Below are positions 44,184-56,473 of a DNA stretch of 64,000 nt, in pieces (the stretch's first letter is position 1; the number at the start of each line of letters is the position of its first letter). This DNA comes from Sanguinoderma infundibulare. Its lineage: Eukaryota > Basidiomycota > Agaricomycetes > Polyporales > Polyporaceae. A program made the translations under genes and the position numbers. The stretch spans positions 3,162,001-3,226,000 of the forward strand of contig JAVLRN010000007.1 of the NCBI GenBank assembly GCA_032821775.1, written 5' to 3'. Under the pieces are notes generated by a model. That model made no database searches. It saw only the letters and a program-made list of their open reading frames with translations, and was not told the origin of the DNA.

Positions 44184-45202
44184 TCAATCCACCTTCCTCG
44201 ACCACCTCCGAGCGCTCGGACGTGGGCTCGCGCGACCTTCCGAAGCGGCGGGAGGAACTACGACCTCAACCTTGGGTGGAGGTGGAGTCCAGTGGGTCCG
44301 CGCCTTCTCGGAGACGCCAATGGGACCCATCTCAATCTCGTCCTTCATGTCCTTACCCCAGTAAAGCCACAGCTGAATGCCGAGGACGGTGTTGAGGGCG
44401 AGGGCGAGGGCGAAGCCGGCAGCGACGATGGGATCGCCGACCTCTTGGGCAGTTGTGAAGAGACGGGCAAGGCATCCGCCGATTTGAGAGATGACGGCGA
44501 ACGCAGATAGTTGGCCTGTGCTCTGGGCGCGGTAGTTCTGGCGAATCTGGGGAAGCTTGGAGAAGAGGGAGAGCGGGAGGGTCGCGAGCTGGAAGAGCGC
44601 GATGGTGGATGTGGGGAAGACGACGAGGGGAATAGAGGATGCGATTGCGATTTGGGTGGAGAGGGCAGCGCGCTGAAGGGGGGTGCGTTTCGCGAGAAGA
44701 TTGGGAGGGTTGTAGTGCACGATGAGTGCGGTGATGATGACGTTCTGGATGGTGAGGAAGAGGTTCTCGCCATAGGTCGAGAAGGGGAAGCTGTTGCGGT
44801 ACGCGTACGCGAGGGTGATGGCGTAAGAGAGCGTTTCGAGCACGTAAGCGGTCAGGGAAAGACCACGCGCGGAGCGTGCGGATACAACTGCGACAAGGAC
44901 AAGAACGAACGTCAAGAGATGGACGAGGACGGCGCAAGAACGATTCGAACATACTGAGGAGCAATTGGGGCACCTTCATAATCGACCCTCCAACCACTAT
45001 GCCCAGCCCTAGCCCTTTCGAGAGCGAATACTTGAGACATTCAATGTCGCCAAAGTCGAGGTTCTCGACGATGGAGGTGTAGCATTTCTGGAATGAGTTT
45101 CAAAAGAGGCGGGAATGGGACGGTGGAGTGACATACCTGGCCGACGATGGCGACTCCAAGGTCCTTTACGAACCAAGGCAAATTCTGTGTGATTGCGGTC
45201 AT
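44184..45202 (-). CDS. Mannose-P-dolichol utilization defect 1 (MPDU1) homologue, PQ-loop protein
   Basis: Three exons, 45202-45137, 45087-44955 and 44887-44184, give 300 residues. Exon 2 contains the first PQ-type motif GGSIMKVPQLLL, and exon 3 starts with SARSARGLSLTAYVLET. The second repeat is LFSKLPQIRQNYRAQSTGQLSA, with its Pro-Gln in the helix. Seven short hydrophobic helices follow the MPDU1 plan, and the tail is charged. In animals MPDU1 is needed in the ER for use of dolichol-linked mannose and glucose in glycosylation; the same role here is inferred. It is transcribed away from eIF3e, with 219 bp between the two starts. Confidence 0.9.
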
Positions 45203-45421
45203 CGCGTCGTGCAGTGAGCAAACGAGAGTCGGAGGTGGTGGCCAGGACGAGGTGGCGGGTGAGGGACGTGTCGCGCGCGACTGTCCACGTGCATCTACCG
45301 CCCGATATGGAAAGTGATTTTTCGGGTAGACGACGGCGAGCTCACTCTCGTCCTCGACGAGCCCAATCTTGTTCCCGCCGAGCTCACTGCCATTCTCCAT
45401 TCCCCCTTCCCCCTCTCCAAA
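45203..45421. promoter_or_regulatory. Bidirectional promoter between MPDU1 and eIF3e
   Basis: Only 219 bp separate the two ATGs, which point apart, so both promoters and 5' leaders must share this interval. No TATA box is obvious. CT-rich tracts (CATTCCCCCTTCCCCCTCTCC) lie just before the eIF3e start, a common leader feature in fungi. Confidence 0.7.
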
Positions 45422-47022
45422 ATGGCCGAATACGACCTCACAAAAACGATCATCCCGTACTGCGATCGCCATCTAGTCTTCCCCCTCCTTGCTCATCTTG
45501 CAGAGAGCGATCTCTTCCCCGTCGAGCAAGTCCAAACCGCCCAGTATGAACTCGCAAAGGAGACGAACATGGTCGACTATGCCGTCAGCTTGTTTGAGCA
45601 GACGCATCCAGACGAGTCCGTCCCTGCAGGTGCGTGTATAGAATTCTCGTCCTTCGATCCATCTAATACAACGCAGAGTTCGCCGAGAAGCGTGAAAAAG
45701 CCGTATCGACGAACGAGCAGCTCCAGCAGGAAGCTCAGGCCGTATTGGACGTCATCGAAAATCCCGAAGTTGCCCAATCCCTCCGCCAGGACAAGAATCA
45801 GAACTTGCAGTTCCTCCGAGACCATTACAACGTGAGTCCCGTCCTTCCACCCGTCCTCCACGTCCCTACAAGCCCTCCGCAGGTGACGCTCGACCAAATC
45901 ACCGCCCTTTACAACTTCGGCAAGTTCCAGTACTCGTACGGGAACTACAGCGGCGCCGCCGACTACCTCTACCACTTCCGCGTCCTCTCTACAGACCCCG
46001 ACCTTACCATCTCGTCCCACTGGGGCAAGCTCGCGTGCGACATTCTTACTGGTAAGTGGGACGTCGCTCTCGAGGAGCTCAACTCCCTTCGCGAGGCTAT
46101 CGACTCGCGCACGCCCTCTCATCCACAATTCGCCGCCTCTTCCTCTGACCCCGCCCTTGCCCAACTCCACTCTCGCACCTGGCTTCTCCACTGGTCCCTT
46201 TTCGTCTACTTCAACCATCCCCAGGGTCGCACCCTCCTCCTCGAGACCTTTTTATCACCCACCTACTTGAATACCATCCAGACCTCCTCTCCTTGGATCC
46301 TCCGTTACCTCGCGACCGCTGCCGTCCTCTCGCGCAAGTCCGCGTCCGGAGCGCTTTCGTCGCGCGTCCGCCACTCTATCCGCGAGATCGTCAAGGTCAT
46401 TCAGATGGAGGAGTACCAATACCAGGATCCCGTCACACAGTTCCTCAAGGAGCTCTACGTCGAGTTCGACTTCGAGGCCGCCCAAAAAGAACTCAGCAAG
46501 GCAGAGGTCGTCGTGTCGAACGACTTCTTCTTGGGCGACTTCCGGGACGACTTCATGGACAACGCGCGGTATCTCATCAGCGAGGCGTACTGCCGCATCC
46601 ACCAGCGGATAGACATCGGGTGCGTGATCCGTTCCCTGAACCGTCAGACTCGGAATTCGAATTAAACCCCGTGGTGCCTTAGTGACCTCTCGGAGCGCCT
46701 GAACCTATCTCGCGACGAAGGCGAAAAGTGGATCGTCAACCTCATCCGCGAGACGCGGATGGGTGCCGATGCCAAGATCGACCTCGAAAAGGTACGTCTG
46801 ACCTTTTGTTTTTCTTCCTTCCTGCGCACCGCGAAATTCATCACGTCTGTGCAGAATGTCATCGAGATCCACCGCCCGCCCTTACCGATATACCAGTCGG
46901 TCATCGAGAAGACACGCGGACTCGCCTTCCGTACGCAGGCACTCGGCGCCGCCATGTCGCGGACACAGCAGCCGTTGGGCGCACAAGACGCCGCGCAGCC
47001 AGCGGTCGTCGAGGCGCAGTGA
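45422..47022 (+). CDS. Eukaryotic translation initiation factor 3 subunit E
   Basis: Five exons (45422-45629, 45677-45831, 45883-46619, 46683-46791 and 46855-47022) give 458 residues, close to the family length of ~440-450. The opening AEYDLTKTIIPYCDRHLVFP is diagnostic of eIF3e/INT6. The PCI domain lies near residues 230-400, including VVSNDFFLGDFRDDFMDNAR and the winged-helix part LSRDEGEKWIVNLIRETRM. The C-terminal AMSRTQQ region is also typical. The protein is part of the eIF3 octameric core that organises the 43S pre-initiation complex. All introns have canonical ends. The gene appears intact and is a good anchor for the codon usage of this genome. Confidence 0.95.
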
Positions 47023-47338
47023 TCATGGCCGCCTACGTGGACAAGCCGTGGTGCGCAAATGTTGTTTCTTGAGACTTGTATTGTAGCCTATACTACCATC
47101 TGTATTGGCCACACGCTATCGAAGACGCTTTCGTTGTATCAGTACACATTTGCCATTCTGCTCTTTTAGATGCTCGGATCTCGGAGATGACAAGTCCAGT
47201 GGCTATAATCGCACTGGCCACAATTGCGCCTTTGCTCCCCATATATAAAATCACGTTCCCGCCTTGCGCCTGTACCCTCTCCCTCATCGAACACTTTCCC
47301 CGTGTAATTCTACGCCATCCCACTGCCCCTTCCTTGGC
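47023..47338. other. Intergenic region
   Basis: The 3' flank of eIF3e and 5' flank of the next gene. A TATA-like ATATATAAAA sits at 47239-47249, about 90 bp before the next ATG. Confidence 0.5.
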
Positions 47339-48254
47339 ATGCCGTGGCCACACCGCAAGATCAAGAAACTTCCCCCGGGTGTTCAGCGCGAGATAGATGT
47401 CGTCCGTCCAATCTCATGCAGCTCTGCCTATACCCTCGGCCCTTCCGGCAAACCCACTCTGGTCGAGAGGACGTTTGAATATCGTGGCCAAGACGGTCGT
47501 CCATTTTTCAAACGCGTCAGACGTCAGGCGTCCACTTCCATCTATACGGTTCACACCGCACCCCTCGAGCTACCATTGAATGAATCTGATATCTCCCACC
47601 CCTCTGCCTCGGACTCAATGGCTGCTCGTGAGCCCTCTCACCCCCCGCCCACGGGTCCTCCTACGTCTGGTCGTGATGCCCGCGCCCCGCCACTTGCACC
47701 ACAGAAGGGGAAGCGCAAGCGTAAGAACGTACGTATCCTCACCTCCCCAACCGTACTATATTATCCTCAGCCTCCGCCACGCCAGACATCCCCTTCCTCT
47801 ATTGTCGAGGAGTCGTTACCCCCCAAAATTCAAGCGGGGCCCCCCTTAAGACGCGAGGATAGAAGCTCCGTCTCACGGCGAGATCAATTGTCTGAAGTAC
47901 GGTTAGCGTTCACTGCGCCTGCTCGCGCTGACACCATTATGATAGGCTGCGCAGTGATGCGCCGAGGTTCTCGAGGCTGAGACCCAGCTGTTATCGTCTG
48001 ATGGAAACACCGGAGCAGCCTCACGACGTGAGTTCTTCGCGAGTTTTACACCGAATAATGACCTGATCCTCCTCGTTTCGTTAGACCTCAGAGCCCTCGA
48101 AGGGGATGCTGAGAAGAGCCTCACTCGTGAAGGCGACTCTGTTCAAGTTGTACCCCCGTCGACGCCGGTGTCTATCCTGGATGATTTTCAAGCAAGGCTT
48201 CAGTGTAGCTACAGAGACCTCAAATCCGATTATGAGGTGGACCAGAGTCATTAG
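47339..48254 (+). pseudogene. Hypothetical gene with probable internal stop
   Basis: It starts MPWPHRKIKKLPPGV and continues SSAYTLGPSGKPTLVERTF and EYRGQDGRPFFKR, a natural-looking sequence with a basic segment (KGKRKRKN) at the end of exon 1. Later coding-like blocks are EVLEAETQLLSSDGNTGAAS and LRALEGDAEKSLTREGD, then STPVSILDDFQARLQC. These share one frame, but a TGA sits at their upstream end near 47956 whichever acceptor is used. I do not recognise the family. A transposon-associated gene (CxC/KDZ type) crossed my mind, but no diagnostic motif is present. Treat the exon structure as unresolved. Confidence 0.4.
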
Positions 48255-48528
48255 ACGAACTCGTATTTATACTTTTACTTGTGCAGACAGGTACGGCGGT
48301 TCTGGTACTTCTGGAAGAAGCTTTGGGATCTGGTACGCGAATTGGGCCTGCTGCTGTCCACTCCTTGCTTCAGTGACAACGTTGAGTTGAGAGTCGAAGT
48401 CGAATTGGCAAAAGACAAATTTTCGCATCACGTATACGTATTCGTACAAGGAATTGAACAAAGCCGACGGTATCGTGAACCCAAAGTCTAGACATACCCG
48501 ACCCGAGTCTCCACATCCTCTGCGTGCT

Positions 48529-50188
48529 CTAGGGTACATCTGATCTTCTTCGGCGATCCCAGCGCTGGACTTCCAACGATTGGGACAACGTGAACATCGG
48601 AAGCACCGCCTGGGTGTGCAAAGGCGGTTGAGAGTTGTGGTGCTTTTCCACAACACGAGCGTGGCCTCCAAGCGAACGTCCGACAATCTTGAAGAACATG
48701 AACAGCGCAGCAAAGCATATCTGACGACAACTCTCTTCAGAACGCGCACAACCGGAAATCGTGATCATCAGTCGACATATTTACCGAGACGATGTTCACG
48801 TAGTACCCAAAGAGATCCATGAAGATGCCTGCTCGTCAACGGCGTCAGCAGCCGTCCGTAAATTACAGTACACCCCGTCAACTTGAATCACACACCAAAA
48901 TCCGGTACGCCCGGCATCGCCGCCCTGAGCTGTGGCAGCAGCAGGATGTTCGTGAGCGGCAGGAAGAGCGCGGATTCGGGCAGCGACGGCCCGTAATGCG
49001 CGCAGACCGCGACCCAGACCATCGCCGCCGCGAGGATGTAATTGGTCAGGAAGAGCGTCACGGCAAACAGCTTGACACCCGTGCAACGCTGCCGGCGACC
49101 CGGCGATACGTTCCAAATTTCGAGCAAGTAAGTCAGCGATAAGCTAGGTCTGCATCGGGGCGGCGATATACTCACGCGAATGGAGAAGACGATGTACAAC
49201 GCCTCGTCGCTCCGCGGTGTCTTCACACGCTCGATCGAGTCCATCCGGAGCTCGTACCCGGACAAGCCAGCGTACAAATGGACGGAATACACCGGGATCG
49301 CCGAGCCATTGACGTCGAATGGCTCGATAGTCGTGCCCACGGTATAGCGATCGAACGGGTACCACGCCGACACCGAATGCTGCCGTCGCTGGGCTAAAGA
49401 TTGGCGCATCGAAATCCAAGTGAAGCTGTGAGTGGTGTCGAACGTCTCTTGCGGCGTGAAGCTGCGGCGTCCCCTTTCAACGCAGTTCAGAATCGTCACT
49501 GTGCGACGCTTACTGGATCGGTGACAGGCCGTCTGCGCTCAGAATAACGTCGGATGCGTTCCACGCATAAGTGGGGTTACTATATGCAGAGTCAGTGTAA
49601 AACTAGATCCAATAAAGACATCCACGTACTAGTCAACGCAGACACTAAACGACTCAGGCAGTTGCCCGCAAGTTATGTTTGGGAAAGCCAAGCTCAGCTC
49701 CGAATCCATCGTACCTCCCAGCTCAGGGTTAGACGTCCCGATGGTGTTGGTCGGACCACATCCCGTCGGCCACCAGTTCAGCGAGAGCGACGACGAAGAC
49801 AAGTCGATACTGGTTGGCGCCAGCGCCAGCGCGATCTTTCGAGACGCACATATCAGTAATCAGGCGCAAGCACGAATACGGATAAACATTGCTCTCTCCC
49901 TTACCCCCGGTGACGCAGACCTGGAGTCATTGGCCGTTAAGAGCGCTTTGGCGCCGCTCATTACGGGGATCATACTGCCGAACGATAAACCCACGTCGGA
50001 GATGAGCACGGTCGCACTGATTGCGCCCAGGAATACCGTCGCGAGTGCGCATGCGACTAGACGTGGATGTTCAGGAAGCGAGGTGAGAAGCCCAGGCTTT
50101 CGCCGGAGAAGGGAAACTACACTGCAGGAAAGGCGTAGAAGAGGGCACATGGGGAGAGAGGCTGGAGAGGCGAGACTCACTGTCGCAT
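48529..50188 (-). CDS. DUF4436-like transmembrane protein
   Basis: About eight exons chain together; boundaries are approximate. A tiny first exon (ATGCGACA, 50188-50181) joins VVSLLRRKPGLL and the first helix (LVACALATVFLGAISATVLIS). A soluble domain follows: IALALAPTSIDLSSSS, NWWPTGCGPTNTIG, FPNITCGQLPE, NPTYAWNASDVILSADG, then the family signature YPFDRYTVGTTIEPFD with SGYELRMDS. Three C-terminal helices follow: KLFAVTLFLTNYILAAAMVW, then MPGVPDFG joined to CIFMDLFGYYVNIVSV, and a tail ending in RRRRSDVP. The YPFD motif and the AMPGVPDFG-type end are what I associate with fungal DUF4436 proteins. Function unknown. The NIT and NAS sequons suggest the soluble domain is luminal or extracellular. 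Confidence 0.7.
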
Positions 50189-50890
50189 GAGGGGCTATTT
50201 TGTGGCGAAAAGCGTTCCCACCGCTGCCGCAACTCATTGTATCTGGCATAACTGACGTCGCTACAGGGCAGTGCAGAACCGCCAACGTCGGTGCATGTGC
50301 GAATATGCAATCCTCCAGGACTTGATGGCTAAGTATCATAGACAGGCTCTGGAGAGAAACGGATGATCAGCGAGCTCATCCTTACCAACAGTTACAACAA
50401 GGCCACTTACTAGCTCAGGAAATGTCCGGATCCAGCAAGAAGCCAATATCCGTCCGATGTCATACGCCTGTACAAGGTTTCGGGCATGCGGCTCGGCCAC
50501 CACGATTGATGCTGCGGATGAACGAATGACGAGATGGAGATCCGGAGGTGAGGGGCGAGGAGGTAAGGTGGCTAAAGCGAAATCTCAGGAGGTCGGTCTA
50601 GGTCGGTGCTGCGAGACTGTCAGCTAATGTCGAAGTGGACTCCGAAGACCTCGGACTCGGCGACAAGCAAACTTACATCCTCTGTTGCAGAATCGAGTTC
50701 GATGCGCCGGTCAACGATTCTGATACGAATGTGTAGCAAGTACGCGCGTGATCCCATACGGCTTGATTAAGCTTAAAGAATATTAATATATGATACACTG
50801 AAGACAAATGAGGGACGCTGTCACAAACCCGGTCGCGTACGTGTGCGGAGACACCCCTGCAAGGTGAGACGCAACTTGAGGAGGAGGGGC
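50189..50890. other. Intergenic region
   Basis: The 5' flank of the DUF4436-like gene and 3' flank of the next minus-strand gene. A possible longer 5' exon of the DUF4436-like gene (to ~50339) cannot be excluded. Confidence 0.4.
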
Positions 50891-52106
50891 TTAAACATGG
50901 TGGGATACGTTGTACGCGTTGGTGTCTCGAGCGACTTTCTCCTCGTCTGTGGTCTGGTGAATGTGGAGATTGAATATGTCGTGGACACCGGGGCGGACCC
51001 ACTCGTCCTTTTCTCGTCTGAGCTCCTTCCTGACCCAGGGGACAGTGATAGCAGCGCTGAACATGGCCCACGCCCAAGGGACACCCCAGCCGATGCCGTA
51101 GGCGACGTCGTCGTTGGCCGTCCATGCGATGACGATGAACGCTGCGGCGGACGCACAGCCAGAGGCGCCCCAATAGAAAGAAGTGAGGCGACAGATGCGG
51201 CGCATGATAGCGGAGTGCTCGTAGCGTATACGCCATGCTTGACGGAACTCGACGCAGCCTCCGCCGTCGACGGCGACGACATCCTCGACGATGGTGTATA
51301 CGGCGGGGGGTAGACCTGTCCAGGGGGGCATGGAGGAGACGCGGAAGGGCATTCTGACCGTATGGGGCCAGATAGAGGTGAGGAGTAAGGGAAAGCAGAA
51401 GACGATGATGAAGCAGGAAAGAGTCATGGCGACAGTGTTTACAGAGGCGGGATTGCTGTGAGTGTGGAGATCAGAGGAAGGCGAAACGAAGGGAGTAGAG
51501 AGAGGCATGGTGGCGGGAAGACTTACAGAGAGGAGCCAATGATTAGCGGGACGAAGAATGCGAACATGCCGAGGGAGATTTGGATGCTATAAGAGAGGAG
51601 AGAGGTGAGGACGGCGGGTTATACGGAGACGTGTGTCGTAATCAGACCAGGAGGGATATTGAAGCACGTTATCATTCGACACGAAGAGTACAGGAAAAGG
51701 GACGAGCATTGGACGAGCTGGGGTTTGAGGATATGGGAGGTGGACGAGGGTCTGATTACGATAGAGGGAGAAGAACGTACGTGAACGCGTCAGGGCCGAA
51801 CCTGGCGGCGCCGAGTGGCCTTCGTTGATGACCACGGTCACTGATGAAGAGACGCCATGACCTGACGGCGAGCTTGTAAGATGAAAAGGTGCCGACGATG
51901 GAGGTAATGATGGCGAGATTGATGGTGTCGCTCAAGTGGGCTCCCCATTGAATGGCGTAGAAGAGGATGAGGGGGAGGATACCGGCCTCGATGAATATGA
52001 GGATAAAGAAGATGGCGATGGAGATTCGCCTACGCCTGGACGCAAGGGAGTAGTTGAGTGGAGGCGGGCAGGCTGGATGACATGTGAACGAGGACGAGTC
52101 AGACAT
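50891..52106 (-). CDS. Hypothetical six-helix membrane protein
   Basis: Three exons, 52106-51781, 51586-51527 and 51455-50891, give 316 residues. Probable helices are ISIAIFFILIFIEAGILPLI, INLAIITSIVGTFSSYKLA, GMFAFFVPLIIGSS, TLSCFIIVFCFPLLLTSI, YWGASGCASAAAFIVIAW and VAYGIGWGVPWAWAMFSA. A soluble loop carries MPFRVSSMPPW and VYTIVEDVVAVDGGGCVEFR. This is a recurrent motif in an uncharacterised family common in polypores and other agaricomycetes, as I recall it. The C-terminal tail is charged. No enzymatic motif is seen. It is head-to-tail with the DUF4436-like gene and divergent from the HECT ligase gene (305 bp between starts). Confidence 0.8.
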
Positions 52107-52411
52107 TGACGACGCCAGCCCAAGGCGGGAAAAGCGAAGGAGAGCTTGGCGGACAAGAAGAGCTCCTGAGCGAGCACATATCCCTCTGTCCGAGTCTCTC
52201 AGTCCTCGTCTTTAGTGGCCGACAGTGGAGTGCCGAGTCCGACCAGTCCCAACCCACTCTCCCTGACGTCATCCCACGTGGCCATTCTTCCTATCACGTG
52301 GGCGACGCGTGCGTGCGCGCCGGGGCCTGCGGCGACGAGAGCTGACGAAACGACGAGGTCGAGAATTGTCTCTCTTACTCGTGCTCTCAGCTTGAACAGT
52401 TCAAAGTTGCG

Positions 52412-55400
52412 ATGGACGTCCCCATCTTCGGAGACCAGCCCAACAAGCGCAGGAGAGCCATCAACCTTGGAGGTACACATACCGCCACCACCCATAACGA
52501 CATTCTCCAAGAAGCCAAACTTCGCAGGCTCCAACGCAACGACCAGAAACGCCGCCAAGACGCTGCTACCCGCATACAACACTCCTGGAGGACCCATCTC
52601 GCTCTATCCTCCGCAAGGCACTCCCTTCGCGCCACCTTTGACCAGGACGTCTCCACTCTCACCGCCCTCCGATGCCTTGTCCTCCTCGGCCAGGACGAGG
52701 ACGCGCTAGCTCGCTGGTCCACCGTCCTTCTCGCCTCCAACAGAGGTTCGTACCCCGTCTTCCCCTCTTGTTTTCATTGTGCTCTACCTATCCTTATCGT
52801 TCTCCAGATGTCCTTCTACAATCTGATCAGAGTTCGGTCGTACTCTTCGGCAGAGTCTCTGCAATGCTTATTCGCTCCCTCTCCTCGGACCCCCAGTACG
52901 CCACAATTATCACCTCCCAAACCCCTCCAACTCATGTCTCCGTAGCTCACAGTATGCGCAAGCCTACTTCGACGTCCTCAATATCTTGCTATCCGACAAC
53001 CCTCAACACGCCACCATCGCTCGCTATCTCGTCTCGCACGGCTTCTATTCTAGCCTCCGACAGCTCGTCCTGCACTTGGTCAGTATCCCGTCTCCGTCTC
53101 ACATCCCTTCCTCGCTCACCACCCCGTTTATTCCAGCCGACACCCGCAAAACCTTCCACGTTACTATCTCCTCTCGCAAACCTTCTTGCCGCCCCACTCT
53201 CCTCCCATGACCTTCTCCCGCTTGCCCTCCGCGAACTCCTTCTCGCAATTCTCACCGTACCCTTACTCCCAAACCGCATTTTGCCCGTTCTTGCCCCATT
53301 CCTTGCTCGTCTCCCCCTCGCCTCCATCAATGCTGTCTCACTCGATATCATCAACGCTCCACAGCTCGAAAATATAGAGTCCAAGATACATCTCCTCGCT
53401 AATCTCACCGCATTCATGCCCCCGAGATACCCCTCCCTTTCCCCACCGGCTTTCGCCACCTACCTACGACTCTGCGCCCTTCTCATGAACGCCCTCCCCA
53501 CGCACGCACTAGAGCCTCCAGAGGACAAGCCAGATGCAATCCGCAGCTGGGCCGACGATGACTCTGATGACGACGAGGGAACGAGAGTTGAGGTCGTACA
53601 TTCGTTCGAGCCCAACCAACAGCTCCCGGTCTTGGACGATAGGACCCGGAAGCGATTACTGAATATCCCTGCTTCCGAACATATCACTTCGCTTCTTCGC
53701 GCCTCTCAGGACGAAACTCTGCTCGAGCCCGTTATCTCCTTCTCTTTAGCCTTGAGTACCGTCTGGCCGTCTAGACGGGACAAGATACTCGGTGCGATCG
53801 TAGCCTATAACCGCGGTAGTCTCGTCAAGGAAATATACCGAACCTACGTCCGGAGTACGCCCTTGGGTCGGGATGACGACCAGGCGGATATTCTCAGTAC
53901 GCCTTGTCAATAATGTTTATGTTCGGCACGATCGCTAATCTCGGTGAATCTGCAGAGCCCGAGAATGCATCGCATTGGCCGCCCCTCCTCCTCCTTGCCG
54001 ACCTGTACACTCAAGCGCTGCTCACCATGGGCGACGACGAATTTTTCTCGACTGGCTTGAACCCGAACGTGCCTCGCAACCCTCTGACCTTGGACGAGCT
54101 GACAGTCTTCTCTCGCAAACTGCTCAATATCGCGTTCACTTTGTATTGGCGCGAGGATCCGAACAGCGCGCAAGAGACTGTTCCCGGGCTCGGCCAGGTC
54201 AAGTGGGAGAATGTGCGGGAAAAGGCGACCAAGTGTCTGCAGGCACTTCATGCTAGGGAGTACGTCACGTTGTCGCGATTTGACACCCAGTTCGTATCGC
54301 TCACGCATTTCGGCCCACAGCTCGAGACGGCCTTTTACGCCTCCGGACCACTGGCTAGTCACCGCTCATGTGGATATGAACACGTTCATCAGCGCAGCTG
54401 TGTACGTTGGAGCTTTCGCTCGTAGCCTCCGTATGGACCGCTCACCCGCTGTCTCACCGTGTAGGTTTGAAGAACGCGATCTCTCCACGCCCGAGATTGG
54501 CCGACCTGTTATCCTCAACAAGCGTCAGCTTGCATACCTCTCTCCCCGTCTTGGCGTGCTGAACAACATCCCATTTGCGATCCCGTTCGACGTCCGTGTG
54601 GAGATCTTCCGAAAGTTCGTCCAGAATAACATGGCTTCCCGAGGAGAGATGCCATGGCGTGGGCGCATGGACGCGGCAAAGATCGTCATCAGGCGAGATC
54701 ACATCGCTCAGGATGGGTTCGATAAGCTCGGGGAAGCGGACTTGAGGGCGCAGATTGCGATCACGTTCATCGACCAGTTCGGGAACGAGGAGTGCGTGCT
54801 GCCGGGCGTTGTGCGACCGAGCGCTGACATTACTGTTCGTCTGCAGAGCCGGGATCGACGGCGGCGGTGTGTTCAAGGAGTTCTTGACGAGCTTGACACG
54901 GGAAGTGTTCGACACGGATCGCGGGCTGTGGCTGGCGAACAAGAAGAACGAGCTGTATCCCGCTCCACACTCATTCGCTACGGATTGTAAGTCCACGCAT
55001 GCAACGGCATACAGGTGACTGATCGTATGCCGCTTTCAGTGCACAACCTGGCCTGGTACCGCTTCATCGGCCGAATGCTGGGCAAGGCGCTGTACGAGGG
55101 CATCCTGGTCGACATCGCCTTCGCCGGGTTCTTCCTCGCCAAATGGCTCGGCAAGCAGAGCTTCCTGGACGACCTCGCGTCACTCGACCCCGAGCTGTAC
55201 CAGGGCCTGATGCAGCTCAAGCACTACACGGGCGACCCCGAGGAGCTGTCGCTGAACTTTACCGTCGCGCATGAGGAGTTCGGGCAGACAAAGTCGATCG
55301 ACCTCGTCGCAAACGGGAGCAATATCCCCGTCACGCGCGAGAACAGGCTGCAGTACATGTACCTGGTCGCGCACTATCGGCTGACGAAGCAGATCAAGAA

Positions 55401-56044
55401 GCAGAGCGCCGCGTTCTTCGAGGGCCTCTCGGAGATCATCGACCCCAAGTGGCTTAGGTGCGTTTCCCGTCCAACGCCGGGACGTTCAGGATCTCATCCG
55501 CGCGTGGCAGGATGTTCAACCAGCAAGAGCTCCAGATCCTGCTCGGGGGCGTGAACGCGCCGATCGACCTCGCGGACCTGCGGGCGAACACGCAGTACGG
55601 CGGGCTGTACGACGACCATCAGCCGACGATTGCCATGTTCTGGGAGGTGGTCAACACGTTCGGGCAGGAGGACCGGAGGAAGCTGCTCCGGTTCGCGACG
55701 AGCTGCAGCCGGCCGCCATTGCTGTAAGCCTGTGCTCGTTTTATCTCGCAAACCATGACGGCTGACACGTCTGTTCGTGTGCGCAGCGGATTCAAGGAGC
55801 TCAACCCGCACTTCGCCATCCGAGACGCGACGGACGACCAGAGCCGGTTGCCGACCGCGAGCACTTGCGTGAACTTGCTGAAGGTACGCGACCCGTCATG
55901 ATTGTGCTTCCGGCTGACGAAGGGAGGGGATTGACTGGCTTGTCGTTCTGGCCCGCTTAGCTCCCGAGGTATACGAACAGGAGGACGCTGAAGGAGAAGC
56001 TGCTGCAGGCCATCAACTCGAATGCGGGATTCGACCTGTCGTGA
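52412..56044 (+). CDS. HECT-type E3 ubiquitin ligase, UBE3C/Hul5 family
   Basis: Twelve exons (52412-52745, 52808-52895, 52946-53078, 53137-53896, 53956-54259, 54321-54401, 54465-54791, 54847-54986, 55040-55457, 55511-55723, 55787-55883 and 55961-56044) give 992 residues. Near the N-terminus is an IQ-like motif (DAATRIQHSWRTHLAL), as in UBE3C. The HECT domain covers about the last 350 residues: GIDGGGVFKEFLTSL, NLAWYRFIGRMLGKALYEG, MQLKHYTGDPEELSLNF, IPVTRENRLQYMYLVAHYRL and the catalytic loop TASTCVNLLKLP with its Cys. It ends NAGFDLS, the usual short C-terminal tail. Hul5/UBE3C extends ubiquitin chains at the proteasome and aids degradation of misfolded proteins (family knowledge). An acidic patch (DDDSDDDEG) lies near residue 335. 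The gene appears intact. Confidence 0.95.
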
Positions 56045-56473
56045 TCGAGACGAGTTGTTAGTCGACCACTGTGGGCTTGAACGGACTGCTTAGATGTCGG
56101 CCGTGTAATATCCTGGGTAGACTTTCAAAGTTGAAGCACATGTTGTACAACAATACTGTGATCCACAGACACGACATACCTACATCATTTGGTGTGATTG
56201 GCCCGCGTCAGGTGCGATTGATACTCGGGTGCGGAAACCGGGCCGGAGTGGTGTGGGGATGTGGTCACGGACAGACTCGATGGGGCGAATTGTTGGCAAC
56301 ATCGTTGGGACCGCTGCTGGGAGTCGGTCAACGTGCCCTGGCTGACTCGTGCCCGATGCCGTCTTCTCTCCTTCTTTCCCTTGCTCTCTTCCTCTCGGGA
56401 AGGGACGTCCCGTCCTCGCTCGATTCCCACTGTCTGCACACCTCGTCCAACTGTTGATCTTTGGGATACATCC
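56045..56473. other. Intergenic, promoter of D-LDH copy 2
   Basis: The stretch GTTGATCTTTGGGATACATCC just before the ATG matches copy 1. Weaker similarity continues upstream (GCACACCTCGTC versus GCACACCTTGTT). Confidence 0.55.

Noticed and set aside
52672..53913. A 413-codon single-frame reading of the HECT gene N-terminus
   Set aside because: It crosses good donor and acceptor sites. The spliced model restores family-like sequence (DVLLQSDQSSVV, SQYAQAYFDVLNILL).
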